This document shows, piece after piece, positions 51,059 to 59,656 of a stretch of 64,000 nt of DNA. Source of the stretch: Desulfovibrionaceae bacterium UBA3823 (GTDB lineage: Bacteria > Desulfobacterota > Desulfovibrionia > Desulfovibrionales > Desulfovibrionaceae); NCBI GenBank assembly GCA_002369295.1, contig DFDR01000154.1, positions 25,710 through 89,709 on the forward strand, written 5' to 3'. Position numbers and translations under genes: made by a program. Numbering within the stretch: the first letter of the stretch is position 1; every line of letters starts with the position of its first letter. A model generated the notes under the pieces. The model was not told where the DNA came from and did not search any database. It worked only from the letters and a program-made list of their open reading frames with translations.

Positions 51059-52240
51059 ATGGCAAAAGTTACCCTTACGCCAGACTCTGGCTTTGCTAGA
51101 GAACTTATGGAAGCGGGCGGGGAGTCACTGAAAAAGTGCTACCAGTGCGCCACGTGTGCCGTGGCCTGCCCGATGGCCCCTGCCAACCATCCCTATCCCC
51201 GCAAGGAAATGGTTTGGGCGCAGTGGGGCCTGAAAGATAAACTGACGGCTGATCCCGACATTTGGCTTTGCCACAACTGCGGCAACTGCGCCGAGCTGTG
51301 CCCCCGCGGCGCCAACCCCGCCGACGTCATGGCTGCCGCCAGAAACGTCATGTACAAGGACCTCTGCAAGCCCGCCAAGATCGGCGAGCTCATGAGCAGC
51401 AAGAAGGGCCTCTTCAAGCTCTTCCTGATCCCCGCCGTCCTGTGGCTCGTCATCTGGGCCATCAGGGCCGCCTGCGTCGGGTCCTTCTTCCCCAGAACTC
51501 CCGAAGGAAAGATCGTCTTCGGTCAGATCTTCTACGGCGACTACACCATTGACCCGATCTTCATGGTCACCTTCTTTGGCGCCCTCTGGATCATGTACAA
51601 AGGCTGCAGCCGCCTGTGGAACATGTTCAAAAGCAACGACGGCAAGCTGCTTGTCGTCGGTCCGACCAAGCCGTGGTACGTCCATCTCGTCTCCCTGCTC
51701 TGGGACGAAATCGGCTCCCACAAGAAGTTCGAGACCTGCACGGCCGGCCCCAAGACCGGACAGCCTGAAAACTCCCGCAAGTTCGGCCACCAGTGCGTCG
51801 TCTACGGCTTTGTCGCCCTCATGATAGTCACCGCGGTCGTTGCCGGCGGCCACTGGATCGGCAAGGTTATTCCCTGCCTTTCCATCCATACGCCCATGCC
51901 GACGATGTACCCGGTCAAGATTTTGGCCAACATTGGCGCCATCCTGCTCCTCGTCGGCCTCTTTGCCCTGACCGTCCGGCGCAAGAACCAGAACCCCAAG
52001 TTCTTCTCCTCCAGCTACCAGGACTGGTATCTGCTGGGGCTGATCTGGGCCATCGCGCTTACCGGCTGCTTCTCGCAGATGTTCAGGCTTTTTGACTGGG
52101 TCTACTTCGCTTACACGGTGTACTATCTGCATCTCGTGTTTGTCTGGATGCTCTTTGCCTACCTTCCCTGGTCGAAGCTCGGGCACCTCTGCTACCGCAC
52201 TGCAGCGCTCCTCTACGTGCGCATGTACGGCCGCGGCTAG
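51059..52240 (+). CDS. qmoC: Quinone-interacting membrane-bound oxidoreductase subunit QmoC
   Basis: A 393-residue membrane subunit. The N-terminal cytoplasmic part is HdrC-like with two [4Fe-4S] motifs, CYQCATCAVACPMAP and CHNCGNCAELCPRGA. The rest has about six hydrophobic segments resembling the HdrE/NarI cytochrome b domain, with His residues (GGHWIGKV, YYLHLVFVW) that can ligate haem. It oxidises menaquinol and passes electrons to QmoB and QmoA. AGGAGG lies 8 bases before the ATG. qmoD follows after 48 bases. Confidence 0.96.
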   Translation: MAKVTLTPDSGFARELMEAGGESLKKCYQCATCAVACPMAPANHPYPRKEMVWAQWGLKDKLTADPDIWLCHNCGNCAELCPRGANPADVMAAARNVMYKDLCKPAKIGELMSSKKGLFKLFLIPAVLWLVIWAIRAACVGSFFPRTPEGKIVFGQIFYGDYTIDPIFMVTFFGALWIMYKGCSRLWNMFKSNDGKLLVVGPTKPWYVHLVSLLWDEIGSHKKFETCTAGPKTGQPENSRKFGHQCVVYGFVALMIVTAVVAGGHWIGKVIPCLSIHTPMPTMYPVKILANIGAILLLVGLFALTVRRKNQNPKFFSSSYQDWYLLGLIWAIALTGCFSQMFRLFDWVYFAYTVYYLHLVFVWMLFAYLPWSKLGHLCYRTAALLYVRMYGRG

Positions 52241-52288
52241 TTCGACATCTTGCCACTGAACACGAAGCACTCCGAGGAGGAGAATAAA

Positions 52289-53041
52289 ATGTCTGATTCC
52301 GAACGCAAAATCTTTCCTGTCGAGTCCGTGCTTGCCCTCGTTTGCGGCAAAGAAGACGCCGACGTTAAGGAAATCGCTGGTTATATGGCTGGTCGTTCCC
52401 TGCAGTGCGACTGCTGCGCCAAGACCGTGGGCATGATTGCCGCTTCCTGGCTCACCCGTCTCTATCCCAAATTCGCCGACCTGGTGTGGGACAAGGACGA
52501 GGACTGGGGCTCCTTCGTGAACCGCTGCGCCGGCGAGCTTGGCGACAAGATCTCCCTTCCTGCCATGGACGGCCGCTGGCAGGCCAACATTGAGAAGCTC
52601 CTCGCCGCCGGCGAGGCCATGGCTGCCGAAAAGGCCGCCCTGCAGGCCGAGGTTGCCAAGCTCAGCGCCCAGGTCGAGGCCCTCAAGCCCTTCGAGGGCA
52701 AGCTGGCCGATGCCCAGAAGAAAGCCGACAAGCTCGACGAGCAGCTCAAGGCCCTCAAGAAGGACATGGGCGGCATGCGTCGTCAGCTCGCCGGCTTCGA
52801 AGGCAAGATGGCCGTTGATCAGGAAGAGCTTCTTGACGCCATCAAGGACGCCATCAAGACCAACCTGAAGAGCGTGACCATCGCCGCCGGCGGCGCTGCC
52901 GCTGCCGGTGCCGCCGCGGAAGGCGAGGCTGCCGCCGAGGGTGGCGCTGCCAGCGACGACTTCGGCTTTGGCGGCGACTCTGGCGCCAGCGACGACTTCG
53001 GCTTCGGCAGCTCCAGCAGCAGCGATGGCTTCGGCTTCTAG
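52289..53041 (+). CDS. qmoD: Qmo-associated protein QmoD
   Basis: A 250-residue protein in the position of QmoD (DVU0851 in Desulfovibrio vulgaris), a gene found only with qmoABC and reported to be needed for growth on sulfate. The N-terminal 110 residues form a small domain with CDCCAKTVGM and VNRCAGELGDK; then comes a coiled-coil stretch (AEKAALQAEVAKLSAQVEAL), an Ala-rich linker, and a tail with repeated DDFGFG units ending in GFGF. No membrane segment. GAGGAGG lies 9 bases before the ATG at 52289. A strong terminator follows. Confidence 0.85.
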   Translation: MSDSERKIFPVESVLALVCGKEDADVKEIAGYMAGRSLQCDCCAKTVGMIAASWLTRLYPKFADLVWDKDEDWGSFVNRCAGELGDKISLPAMDGRWQANIEKLLAAGEAMAAEKAALQAEVAKLSAQVEALKPFEGKLADAQKKADKLDEQLKALKKDMGGMRRQLAGFEGKMAVDQEELLDAIKDAIKTNLKSVTIAAGGAAAAGAAAEGEAAAEGGAASDDFGFGGDSGASDDFGFGSSSSSDGFGF

Positions 53042-53091
53042 CCAAGCCTGATGCAGGCCTGCTGACGCCAAAGCGCACTAGCTGAAAATCC

Positions 53092-53126
53092 AAGGCGGTC
53101 CGGGGAAAACCCTGGACCGCCTTTTT
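53092..53126. terminator. Strong terminator after qmoD
   Basis: AAGGCGGTCC plus four further pairs (one G-T) fold over an AAAA loop with GGACCGCCTT, followed by TTTTT. It also lies downstream of the leftward slyX gene, so it serves both sides. Confidence 0.9.
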
Positions 53127-53169
53127 CGTTGTGCAGGCTACGAGGCCGCCTGCAGGTCGTGCCTTGCTC

Positions 53170-53406
53170 CTACCACTTGCCGTAGTGGGGAGGCTCTTCA
53201 AAGGACAGCTGGCTCTTGCCTTCTCCAAGCGCCTCGAGGCTTGCCCTGAGGCGCTCCACAGCGCTCCCGGCATCGGCCAAGGCGCGTTCAAGCCTGTCGA
53301 TCTGCTTCTGCTGCTCCAGCATGGCCTCGTCGAGCTGGCGAAGCTTGTCCTGCAGGAACCAGTTTTCTTCCTCAAGGCGCGCCAGGCGCTCCTCTGCCGT
53401 CTTCAT
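53170..53406 (-). CDS. slyX: SlyX family protein
   Basis: A 78-residue, all-helical heptad-repeat protein (ERLARLEEENWFLQDKLRQL) with the family's C-terminal PPHY motif (FEEPPHYGKW). SlyX proteins are small cytoplasmic coiled coils of unknown function. Length and motif fit well. It is followed by the qmoD terminator on the opposite strand and stands alone upstream of the EF-hand gene direction, 111 bases away. Confidence 0.8.
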   Translation of the reverse strand: MKTAEERLARLEEENWFLQDKLRQLDEAMLEQQKQIDRLERALADAGSAVERLRASLEALGEGKSQLSFEEPPHYGKW

Positions 53407-53517
53407 GCGAGGCTCCTTTGCCGGGAGACACCCGGCCCTGCCGTCAAAAGACCCCCGGATCGGCAGGACGGGTGCCTGCGGGCCACGGGGGTCGATGCAT
53501 TGGCGAAATAGGGCTGT

Positions 53518-53874
53518 CTACTTGCCGGCAGGCGGGGTAACCATGGGCATGGCCCCTGGCTTCACGGGACAGGCTCCCGGCGCAGCCCCGCCCGGCTGGG
53601 CCTTCATGGCGCCGTGGCCCTGCATGAAGGAGTCCCACTCTTCCTGCGTCAGGCAACCGTTATTGTCCTTGTCGAGAACGCCGAAGGTGCTTTCCTTCAT
53701 GCCCGGATGGGCCTTGGCGAATTCTTCCTTGGTGACCTTGCCGTCCTTGTCGGCGTCCATCTTCTGGAAGCTCTCGGTCGACGACTTGCCGGCGCCGGGC
53801 ATGGCAAGGGCAGGGCCGTGGGCAAGGGCAAGACCGAGCAGCATGGCGAGGGGGAGAAGAAGGGGTTTGTTCAT
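53518..53874 (-). CDS. Secreted EF-hand protein
   Basis: A 118-residue protein with a signal peptide (LLLPLAMLLGLALAHGPALA) and two EF-hand loops, DADKDGKVTKEEF and DKDNNGCLTQEEW, each with Asp/Asn/Glu at the calcium-binding positions. The C-terminal tail is Pro/Gly/Ala-rich with two Cys-adjacent Pro pairs. Probably a small periplasmic calcium-binding protein. It begins 8 bases after the neighbouring leftward gene and is likely in one unit with it. Confidence 0.8.
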   Translation of the reverse strand: MNKPLLLPLAMLLGLALAHGPALAMPGAGKSSTESFQKMDADKDGKVTKEEFAKAHPGMKESTFGVLDKDNNGCLTQEEWDSFMQGHGAMKAQPGGAAPGACPVKPGAMPMVTPPAGK

Positions 53875-53882
53875 AGTTACCT

Positions 53883-54254
53883 CTATTGGCCGTCTGCCTG
53901 GAGCAGGGAGTTGATGAATTTCTGAAGGTTGTCCAGATCGCCGGGCTTGGCGTCGTCGTCCCAGAGCAGGGCAGACCAGTAGAAGGGGGAATTGACGCGC
54001 AGGCCGTTGTTGGCGGAGGCGGAGAAGCCGTGCAGGGTGCGGTCAAGGGGCTTGGCCTGGTCCGCGGGCAGCTTTTCCAGATAGGGAAGGGTCAGGGGAT
54101 AGAGATCCTTCATTTTTTCCGCCTTGGCCTTCATGCTGGCGGTGTAGGCCTCGGTGTCGCCCTTGGCGAGGGCATCGAGTGCCTGGCGTTCCAGGCCCAT
54201 GACCTCGTCGTGGTAGGGCTGCAGAAAGCCGGCGAGGGCTTTGAGCTCAGACAT
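53883..54254 (-). CDS. Conserved small hypothetical protein
   Basis: A 123-residue helical protein starting MSELKALAGFLQPYHDEV, with AAGGAGA 6 bases upstream that picks this ATG over longer frames. It has no signal peptide or membrane segment. PFYWSALLWDDDAKPGDLDNLQ near the end is its most distinctive part. I do not recognise the family. It precedes the EF-hand gene with an 8-base gap. Confidence 0.7.
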   Translation of the reverse strand: MSELKALAGFLQPYHDEVMGLERQALDALAKGDTEAYTASMKAKAEKMKDLYPLTLPYLEKLPADQAKPLDRTLHGFSASANNGLRVNSPFYWSALLWDDDAKPGDLDNLQKFINSLLQADGQ

Positions 54255-54371
54255 GGCATTCTCCTTGCCGCGCGGCGCGTGGTCGCGCAGGGCGCAGCGT
54301 TCGGGTGCGTACGAAGCGGGACGGCCTGCCTGGGGATGCACCAAGGCAGGCCGTGACTAAGGGTATCTGAA

Positions 54372-55637
54372 CTAATCCCAATGACGCTTGTCGTCGATGG
54401 GCTTGAGCTGCGGGGGAAGAGAACCGGGAGCGAGCACCTTGAGAATCGGGCGCAGCTTGATTTTTTCCCTGAAGAGGTGAAGCAGCTCGTCCTCGCGCTT
54501 GAACTCGCTGGCCTCGACGTTGAGGGTCATCTCGTCGATGCCGTCGGGGTTTCTGACCACGATCTGCCAGCGCTTGATCTCCTCGAAGCGGCTCATGACC
54601 TGCTCGACCTGATGGGGGTAGACGAACATGCCCATGATGCGGGCCGTGGTGTCCACGCGGCCGACGATGTTGCCGAGGCGCGGGCTCGTGCGGCCGCAGG
54701 GGCAGGGCGTGCGGTCGATGTAGGAGAGGTCGCCGGTGGCAAGGCGGATGAGGGGGTAGGTCTTGTTGAAGGCCGTGACGACGATTTCTCCCACTTCACC
54801 GTCCTTGAGCGGGATGCCGGTGTCGGGGTGGCAGATCTCGACGTAGCAGCGGTTGGCGATGTGCAGGCCGGTCCTGTGGAAGCACTCGTAGCCTATGCAG
54901 CCAACGTCGGCGGTACCGTAGCCCTGGCGCATGATGATGTCGTACTTCTTCTCCAGGTGGTTGCGCATCTTCTCGGAGAGGCGCTCGCCGGTGACGAAGG
55001 CCACTTCCAGAAAGAGGTCCTTGCGCAGGTTGAGGCCCTTCTCTTCAGCCTTCTGGGCGAGGTGCATGAGGAAGCTCGGCGTGCCGACGTAGCCGGAAAC
55101 GCGAAGCTTCTGCATGATGTCGAGCTGGGTCGCGGCCTCGGTGGGACCGGTAGGCACCACGGAGCAGGCCAGGTTGCGCAGAGGCTCCTCGAACATGAGG
55201 CCGGCTGGGGTGAGCTGGTAGTTGAAGGTGTTCTGCACGATGTCGCCGGGACGGAAGCCAACGGAATAGAAGGCCTCAGTATAGCCCCAGTAGTCTTCGG
55301 CGCGGTCTTCGGGGTCGAAGATGGGGCCAGGGGAGAGGAAGATGCGCTTCAGGTCGCCGATGTCTTTGGTCAGCAGGCCGCCAAGGCGCGGACCCATGGA
55401 CTGGAGGAAGATGAGCTCTTTTTTCTTGAGTATCGGAATGTGCTTGATGTCGGAGAGGTTCTTGAACTTCTCGACGTTGAACTGGGCGCGGTCGAAGCGT
55501 TTCTTGACGTCCTCGGAATAGCGGTAGGCATAGCTGAGAAGCTCTTTCAGCTGGATGAGGTAGTACTGCTTGCGTTCGTTGGCATCGAGCACTTCGCGAC
55601 GGCTGTAGATGCCTTCGGTGCGATCTTTGCGGGTCAT
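54372..55637 (-). CDS. Phenylacetate-CoA ligase-like (PaaK family) AMP-forming enzyme
   Basis: A 421-residue acyl-adenylate-forming enzyme. It resembles PaaK: the helical start YYLIQLKELLSYAYRYS, GTPSFLMHL, RQGYGTADVGCIGYECF (AMP-binding), the Asp of RLATGDLSYIDRTPCPCGRTSPRL and VGRVDTTARIMGMFVYP before the C-terminal small domain. Length is near the PaaK norm. The usual phosphate-binding Ser/Thr/Gly loop is weak (IFLSPGPIFDPE). Substrate unknown; such orphan PaaK-like genes occur in several anaerobes without a phenylacetate pathway. ATG at 55637, SD AAAGGAG. Confidence 0.82.
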   Translation of the reverse strand: MTRKDRTEGIYSRREVLDANERKQYYLIQLKELLSYAYRYSEDVKKRFDRAQFNVEKFKNLSDIKHIPILKKKELIFLQSMGPRLGGLLTKDIGDLKRIFLSPGPIFDPEDRAEDYWGYTEAFYSVGFRPGDIVQNTFNYQLTPAGLMFEEPLRNLACSVVPTGPTEAATQLDIMQKLRVSGYVGTPSFLMHLAQKAEEKGLNLRKDLFLEVAFVTGERLSEKMRNHLEKKYDIIMRQGYGTADVGCIGYECFHRTGLHIANRCYVEICHPDTGIPLKDGEVGEIVVTAFNKTYPLIRLATGDLSYIDRTPCPCGRTSPRLGNIVGRVDTTARIMGMFVYPHQVEQVMSRFEEIKRWQIVVRNPDGIDEMTLNVEASEFKREDELLHLFREKIKLRPILKVLAPGSLPPQLKPIDDKRHWD

Positions 55638-55807
55638 CAAGCTCTCCTTTCATGAGGTGGTGAAAAAGTGTGAATTTCTAAAGACAACCTCAGAAAAATG
55701 CAAGCAAAAAATTGAAATGCCAATAATTTCAGATAGGAGCAAGCAACAATCGTGTTACGTCCATCCTGAAGCGTGGCATCATCGCCAAAGGCGCTGACGG
55801 AGCTGTC

Positions 55808-57205
55808 CTAGGGCTTTGCTTGCTGGGCAGCCTGGCCAGGGGAAGCGCCGCATGAAGATTCTGGAGGCGCGCTGGGATCGAGCCCATGGGCCTTGCAGTA
55901 GAGCCCCCACTGCCGTGTCCGAAGCGAGTCGTAGACGGGAACGGACTTGAGGGCGCTTGCAAGCAGGCTTGCGATGAAGGATGCAGCCGCGACTGCGGGG
56001 AGCAGCGTCCAGGCGCCTGTCATTTCCGTGACCAGAAAGGCGCCTGTGAGGGGTGCCCTGACCGTGCCGGCGAAGAGGGCGCCCATGCACAGTATTACCA
56101 GATGGGCTGCGAAGTTGCCGGGGCAGCCGAGGGCCGGGAGCAGGGCCGAGAGCAGGGCGCCGGTGAGTCCGCCGGCAAGGAGCATGGGCATGAGAATGCC
56201 GCCGGAGACGCCGGAGGAGAAGCTGATGAAGTTGAAGGCCAGCTTGACGGCCCAGAGCAGGAGCAGGAACCGCAGCGGATACATGCCTGAGGCCAGCTGG
56301 CTGATGCCGGGACCGAGGCCTGTCATGACCGTGGGGTAGAGGTAGAGCAGAATCCCGGAGAGGACGAAGGACCAGAGCATGCGCCAGGGCTGGCGCATGC
56401 CTGTCCTGTCCATGGCAAGGGCAAGCCAGACAAGCAGCCTGTTGTAGAGCCAGGCCAGCAGACCGCAGGCGAGGCCGGCAAGCGGGGCGAGCCAGAGCAG
56501 GGCGAGGCGCGCTTCCGTGTCCGCCAGAGGGAAGACAAGGCCCAGCTGGAGCACCACATCGACCATGAACCAGGCGCCGAGGGCCGCCAGCGAGGTGAAG
56601 AGCAGCATGGGGATGGTAACAAGGGTGCGCAGCTCTTCGAATGCAAAGAACATGCCCGCCAGCGGGGCGCCGAAGGCCGCGGCCATGCCAGCGGTGCTGC
56701 CGCCCACGAGAAAGCGCGGGCGCAGATGGTCGTCGTGCCACACGCAGCCCACGCCGCAGCCAATGGCGGCGCCCATCTGGATGCACGGTCCCTCGCGGCC
56801 CACGGCAAGGCCGCCGGAGAGGCTTGCCAGCGTGCCGAAGAACTTGGTCCAGAGCACGCGGAACCAGGGCATGGGGAGCCTGCCCCGAAGCACGAGCTCC
56901 ACATGGGGGATGCCGCTTCCGCTGATGAGAGGCTCGCGATGCAGGCAGAACCAGGCGCAGGCCAGGCAGAAAAGCAGGAAGCCGGCAGTGCAGGCTATGC
57001 CTTGGGGCGTGGCGGAATGCTGGACGAAGAGGGTGCCGAGGGTCGAATTGACGAAGCTGTAGGAGATGCGGAAGAGTCCGATGACGAAGCCGGACACGGT
57101 GCCCGTGGCGAGCCCCTCCAGGACGAGCTTGACGAAGCCGGCCCGCTGGAGTTCGTGCATCTCGTAAAGCGAGGGCGGTATGAGCTTGCTGAATGCTTTC
57201 GGCAT
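55808..57205 (-). CDS. ClC-family chloride channel / H+-coupled antiporter
   Basis: A 465-residue membrane protein with about ten to twelve hydrophobic helices. The chloride-filter motifs are present: GSGIPHVE, GREGPCIQMGAAIG with the gating Glu, and the Tyr-containing helix region toward the end (SVPVYDSLR). FAFEELRTL has an acidic residue at the place of the internal proton-gate Glu of the E. coli antiporter, so it is more likely an exchanger than a channel. No CBS domains follow. Downstream of pbpC on the same strand, 92 bases apart. Confidence 0.9.
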   Translation of the reverse strand: MPKAFSKLIPPSLYEMHELQRAGFVKLVLEGLATGTVSGFVIGLFRISYSFVNSTLGTLFVQHSATPQGIACTAGFLLFCLACAWFCLHREPLISGSGIPHVELVLRGRLPMPWFRVLWTKFFGTLASLSGGLAVGREGPCIQMGAAIGCGVGCVWHDDHLRPRFLVGGSTAGMAAAFGAPLAGMFFAFEELRTLVTIPMLLFTSLAALGAWFMVDVVLQLGLVFPLADTEARLALLWLAPLAGLACGLLAWLYNRLLVWLALAMDRTGMRQPWRMLWSFVLSGILLYLYPTVMTGLGPGISQLASGMYPLRFLLLLWAVKLAFNFISFSSGVSGGILMPMLLAGGLTGALLSALLPALGCPGNFAAHLVILCMGALFAGTVRAPLTGAFLVTEMTGAWTLLPAVAAASFIASLLASALKSVPVYDSLRTRQWGLYCKAHGLDPSAPPESSCGASPGQAAQQAKP

Positions 57206-57297
57206 GGCGTCTGGATCCTAGCGACTGTCCTTTCTTGTACTGTCCCGCAGCCAGACTTGGCAAGGACGGCCGGGCTGCGCAGCTGCGCGGCCGCGCA

Positions 57298-59646
57298 CTA
57301 CTCCTCGAGCTCGACCGCAAGCTGGCGCGCCGAGGAGCGGCCTGCATCGTCGGTGCAGCGCAGGACAGTCCTGCCAGGGCTTGCCTGGTAGAGCAGAACC
57401 TCCTCCGGCGCCGAGGTGCCAATGAAGGCGCTGCCGGCAAACCAGTAGAGCGTCTTCACTCCGTGGGCGGCATGGGCCTTGAGCGGCACGGCCCGCGTTT
57501 TGCCCGGCACACGGGAAACGTGGTAGGTGATGCCGTACTTGGGCAGGACGATCTGCGGGGGCTGGCCCTCTTGGCGGAGCCTGTCCTGCTCTGCCGTCTC
57601 CCTGAGGCATTCGGGGCCAAAGGGCGGCGGGTCCGGCTTGGCAATGCCGGCTCGGCGGAAGGCCAGATCCAGATCGCTTGGCCAGAACTGCCAGGGGATT
57701 TCCTTGACCGGTCCACGGGTCTCTTCGCAGGCCCGCAGGCCCGTTTCAGCGCTGATCCGGATGGTGCGGTAGATGCCGGTCGGGCGGATGGGAGAAACGC
57801 CCGGAATGAACCATGTTGTCGTCTTGTGCTGGCAGAGGCTCGTCTCAAGGTCGCCGGTGTCGGTGCAGACCTCGACCTTCTCGACGTTGAGCCCGCGGCT
57901 TGGCTGGGAGAGACGGTCGGCAAGGCGTTCGCGCTGGGCAAGGCCGCGCGCGATCTCGAGGAAGAGCGGCTTGGCCGCCGTTGCGCCGATGAGCAGGGGA
58001 TGGGCGGCGTTGTCGAAGTTGCCGACCCACACCACGAGCACGTAGGGACCGAAGATGCCGGCTGTCCAGGCGTCGCGGTAGCCGTTGGAGGTGCCGGTCT
58101 TGAAGAGCGCGGGGATGCGTCCCTGCCCCTTGGTACGCAGGCTGGCCTCGCTGGCCGGCGATTCCAGCATGCGCAGGACGACGAAACTTGCCTCGGGGCT
58201 GAGGCGCTGCTCGCGCAGGGGCTCGGTGCCGGGCGCGTTCCACAGCCTGAGCGGCTGCCAGACGCCCTTGTTGGCGAGCATGCAGTAGCAGGCTGCCAGC
58301 TCGCGCATGGTGACCTCGGCGCCGCCGAGGACGAGGCTCAGGCCGAAGTGCTCCTTGGAGAAGGCAAAGGCTACGTGGCAGCGCTTGAGAAAGTCGTAGA
58401 GGTCGGGATTCTTCAGCCTTGCCGCCAGCGAGAGGGCCGGCACGTTGCGCGAAAGGCGAAGCGCCTCGCCGGCAGGCAGGGGGCCGCGGAACTGGTAGTC
58501 GAAGTTTTCCGGATCGTAGCCGGCAAAGCTGCGGGGCAGGTCCTTGAGCAGGGTCATGGGATGAATGAGCCCCTGCTCCAGGGCAAGCGCATAGATGAAG
58601 GGCTTGAGGGTGGATCCTGGCGAGCGGCGGGTCAGGGTGCCGTCGATCTGCCCCGAGATGGCTGTGCTGGCAAAGTCGGCGGAGCCAGCGAGGGCGCGCA
58701 CCTCCATGGTGGGCCAGTGCACGAGCATGGCCGCGGCATTGGCGAGGCCGCGAGGGCCGTTGCGGCGCGCGAAGCGCCTGAGGGCGCGCTCCAGAAGTTC
58801 CTGCTGGGCCGGGTCAATGGGCGTTGCCACCATGTCGGGAAGATCCTTGGCCAGCAGAAGCTCGCCTGCCAGGTGCGGACAGGCAAAGGGCAGGTCGCGC
58901 GTGCCGTAGACGCGGAGAGGCGCCGTTTCCCTGGTGCCGTACCATGCCTTCAGCAGTCTCGCCGATGCGTCGAAGAAGCGACGGTTGGCGCTTGAGGGCT
59001 GGCGGACGGCAGGATTCTGGGGCACCAGCATGAGGGCCGTGCTCTCGAGCGGGGTGAGTTCGGCGGGCGGCTTGTGGAAGTAGACCCAGGCCGCGGCGCC
59101 GAGCCCCTCGACGTTGCCGCCGTACGGGGCCAGGTTGAAGTAGGCCTCGAGGATCTGCGCCTTGGTGAAGTGCCGCTCCAGCTTCAGGGCATGCCAAATC
59201 TGGCGGATCTTGTCCTTGATGGAGCCGGTCTTCAGCCCGAGGGCGAGACGGGCTACCTGCATGGTGATGGTGGATCCGCCCATGACGCGGCCGCCGGCAA
59301 GCATGCCCCAGACCGAGCGGGCGATGGAAAACACGTTGACCCCGGGATGGCGCCAGAAGTGCTTGTCCTCGTAGCGTATGACTGAGGCCTGGGCTTCCGG
59401 GGGGATGTCCTCAAGCCGGGTGCGGATGCGGTACTTCTGGTCCGGCGTGAGGCCGATGCGCATGGCCTTGCCTGTGCGGTCGAGCACCATGCGGGAAAAG
59501 GAGAGCCCCTCCATAGGATGGGGGCAGGGGGAGAGGGCAATGCAGGCGAAGAGGGCAATGCCCAGGGCCAGCAAAAGCAGCAGGGCGCCCCCGGCCCAGA
59601 AAAGCCGGGGGTGCCCTGCGTGCATGGTTTTCAGAGTGAAGGGCAT
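57298..59646 (-). CDS. pbpC: Penicillin-binding protein 1C (peptidoglycan glycosyltransferase/transpeptidase)
   Basis: A 782-residue class A penicillin-binding protein. One N-terminal membrane anchor, then the GT51 domain with the catalytic Glu in IRYEDKHFWRHPGVN and GSTITMQVARLALGL. The transpeptidase domain has SPGSTLKPFIYAL (Ser-x-x-Lys), SRNVPAL and KTGTSNGYRDAWTAG. The last 85 residues form the small beta domain typical of PBP1C. In many Gram-negatives it is paired with the alpha-2-macroglobulin gene, as here (10-base gap), for a periplasmic defence and repair unit. Confidence 0.95.
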   Translation of the reverse strand: MPFTLKTMHAGHPRLFWAGGALLLLLALGIALFACIALSPCPHPMEGLSFSRMVLDRTGKAMRIGLTPDQKYRIRTRLEDIPPEAQASVIRYEDKHFWRHPGVNVFSIARSVWGMLAGGRVMGGSTITMQVARLALGLKTGSIKDKIRQIWHALKLERHFTKAQILEAYFNLAPYGGNVEGLGAAAWVYFHKPPAELTPLESTALMLVPQNPAVRQPSSANRRFFDASARLLKAWYGTRETAPLRVYGTRDLPFACPHLAGELLLAKDLPDMVATPIDPAQQELLERALRRFARRNGPRGLANAAAMLVHWPTMEVRALAGSADFASTAISGQIDGTLTRRSPGSTLKPFIYALALEQGLIHPMTLLKDLPRSFAGYDPENFDYQFRGPLPAGEALRLSRNVPALSLAARLKNPDLYDFLKRCHVAFAFSKEHFGLSLVLGGAEVTMRELAACYCMLANKGVWQPLRLWNAPGTEPLREQRLSPEASFVVLRMLESPASEASLRTKGQGRIPALFKTGTSNGYRDAWTAGIFGPYVLVVWVGNFDNAAHPLLIGATAAKPLFLEIARGLAQRERLADRLSQPSRGLNVEKVEVCTDTGDLETSLCQHKTTTWFIPGVSPIRPTGIYRTIRISAETGLRACEETRGPVKEIPWQFWPSDLDLAFRRAGIAKPDPPPFGPECLRETAEQDRLRQEGQPPQIVLPKYGITYHVSRVPGKTRAVPLKAHAAHGVKTLYWFAGSAFIGTSAPEEVLLYQASPGRTVLRCTDDAGRSSARQLAVELEE

Positions 59647-59656
59647 TGAGAACGCG

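Noticed and set aside
53883-54344. Longer N-terminus for the small conserved protein
   Set aside because: The extra 30 residues are basic and unstructured, while a clear AAGGAGA sits before the ATG at 54254.
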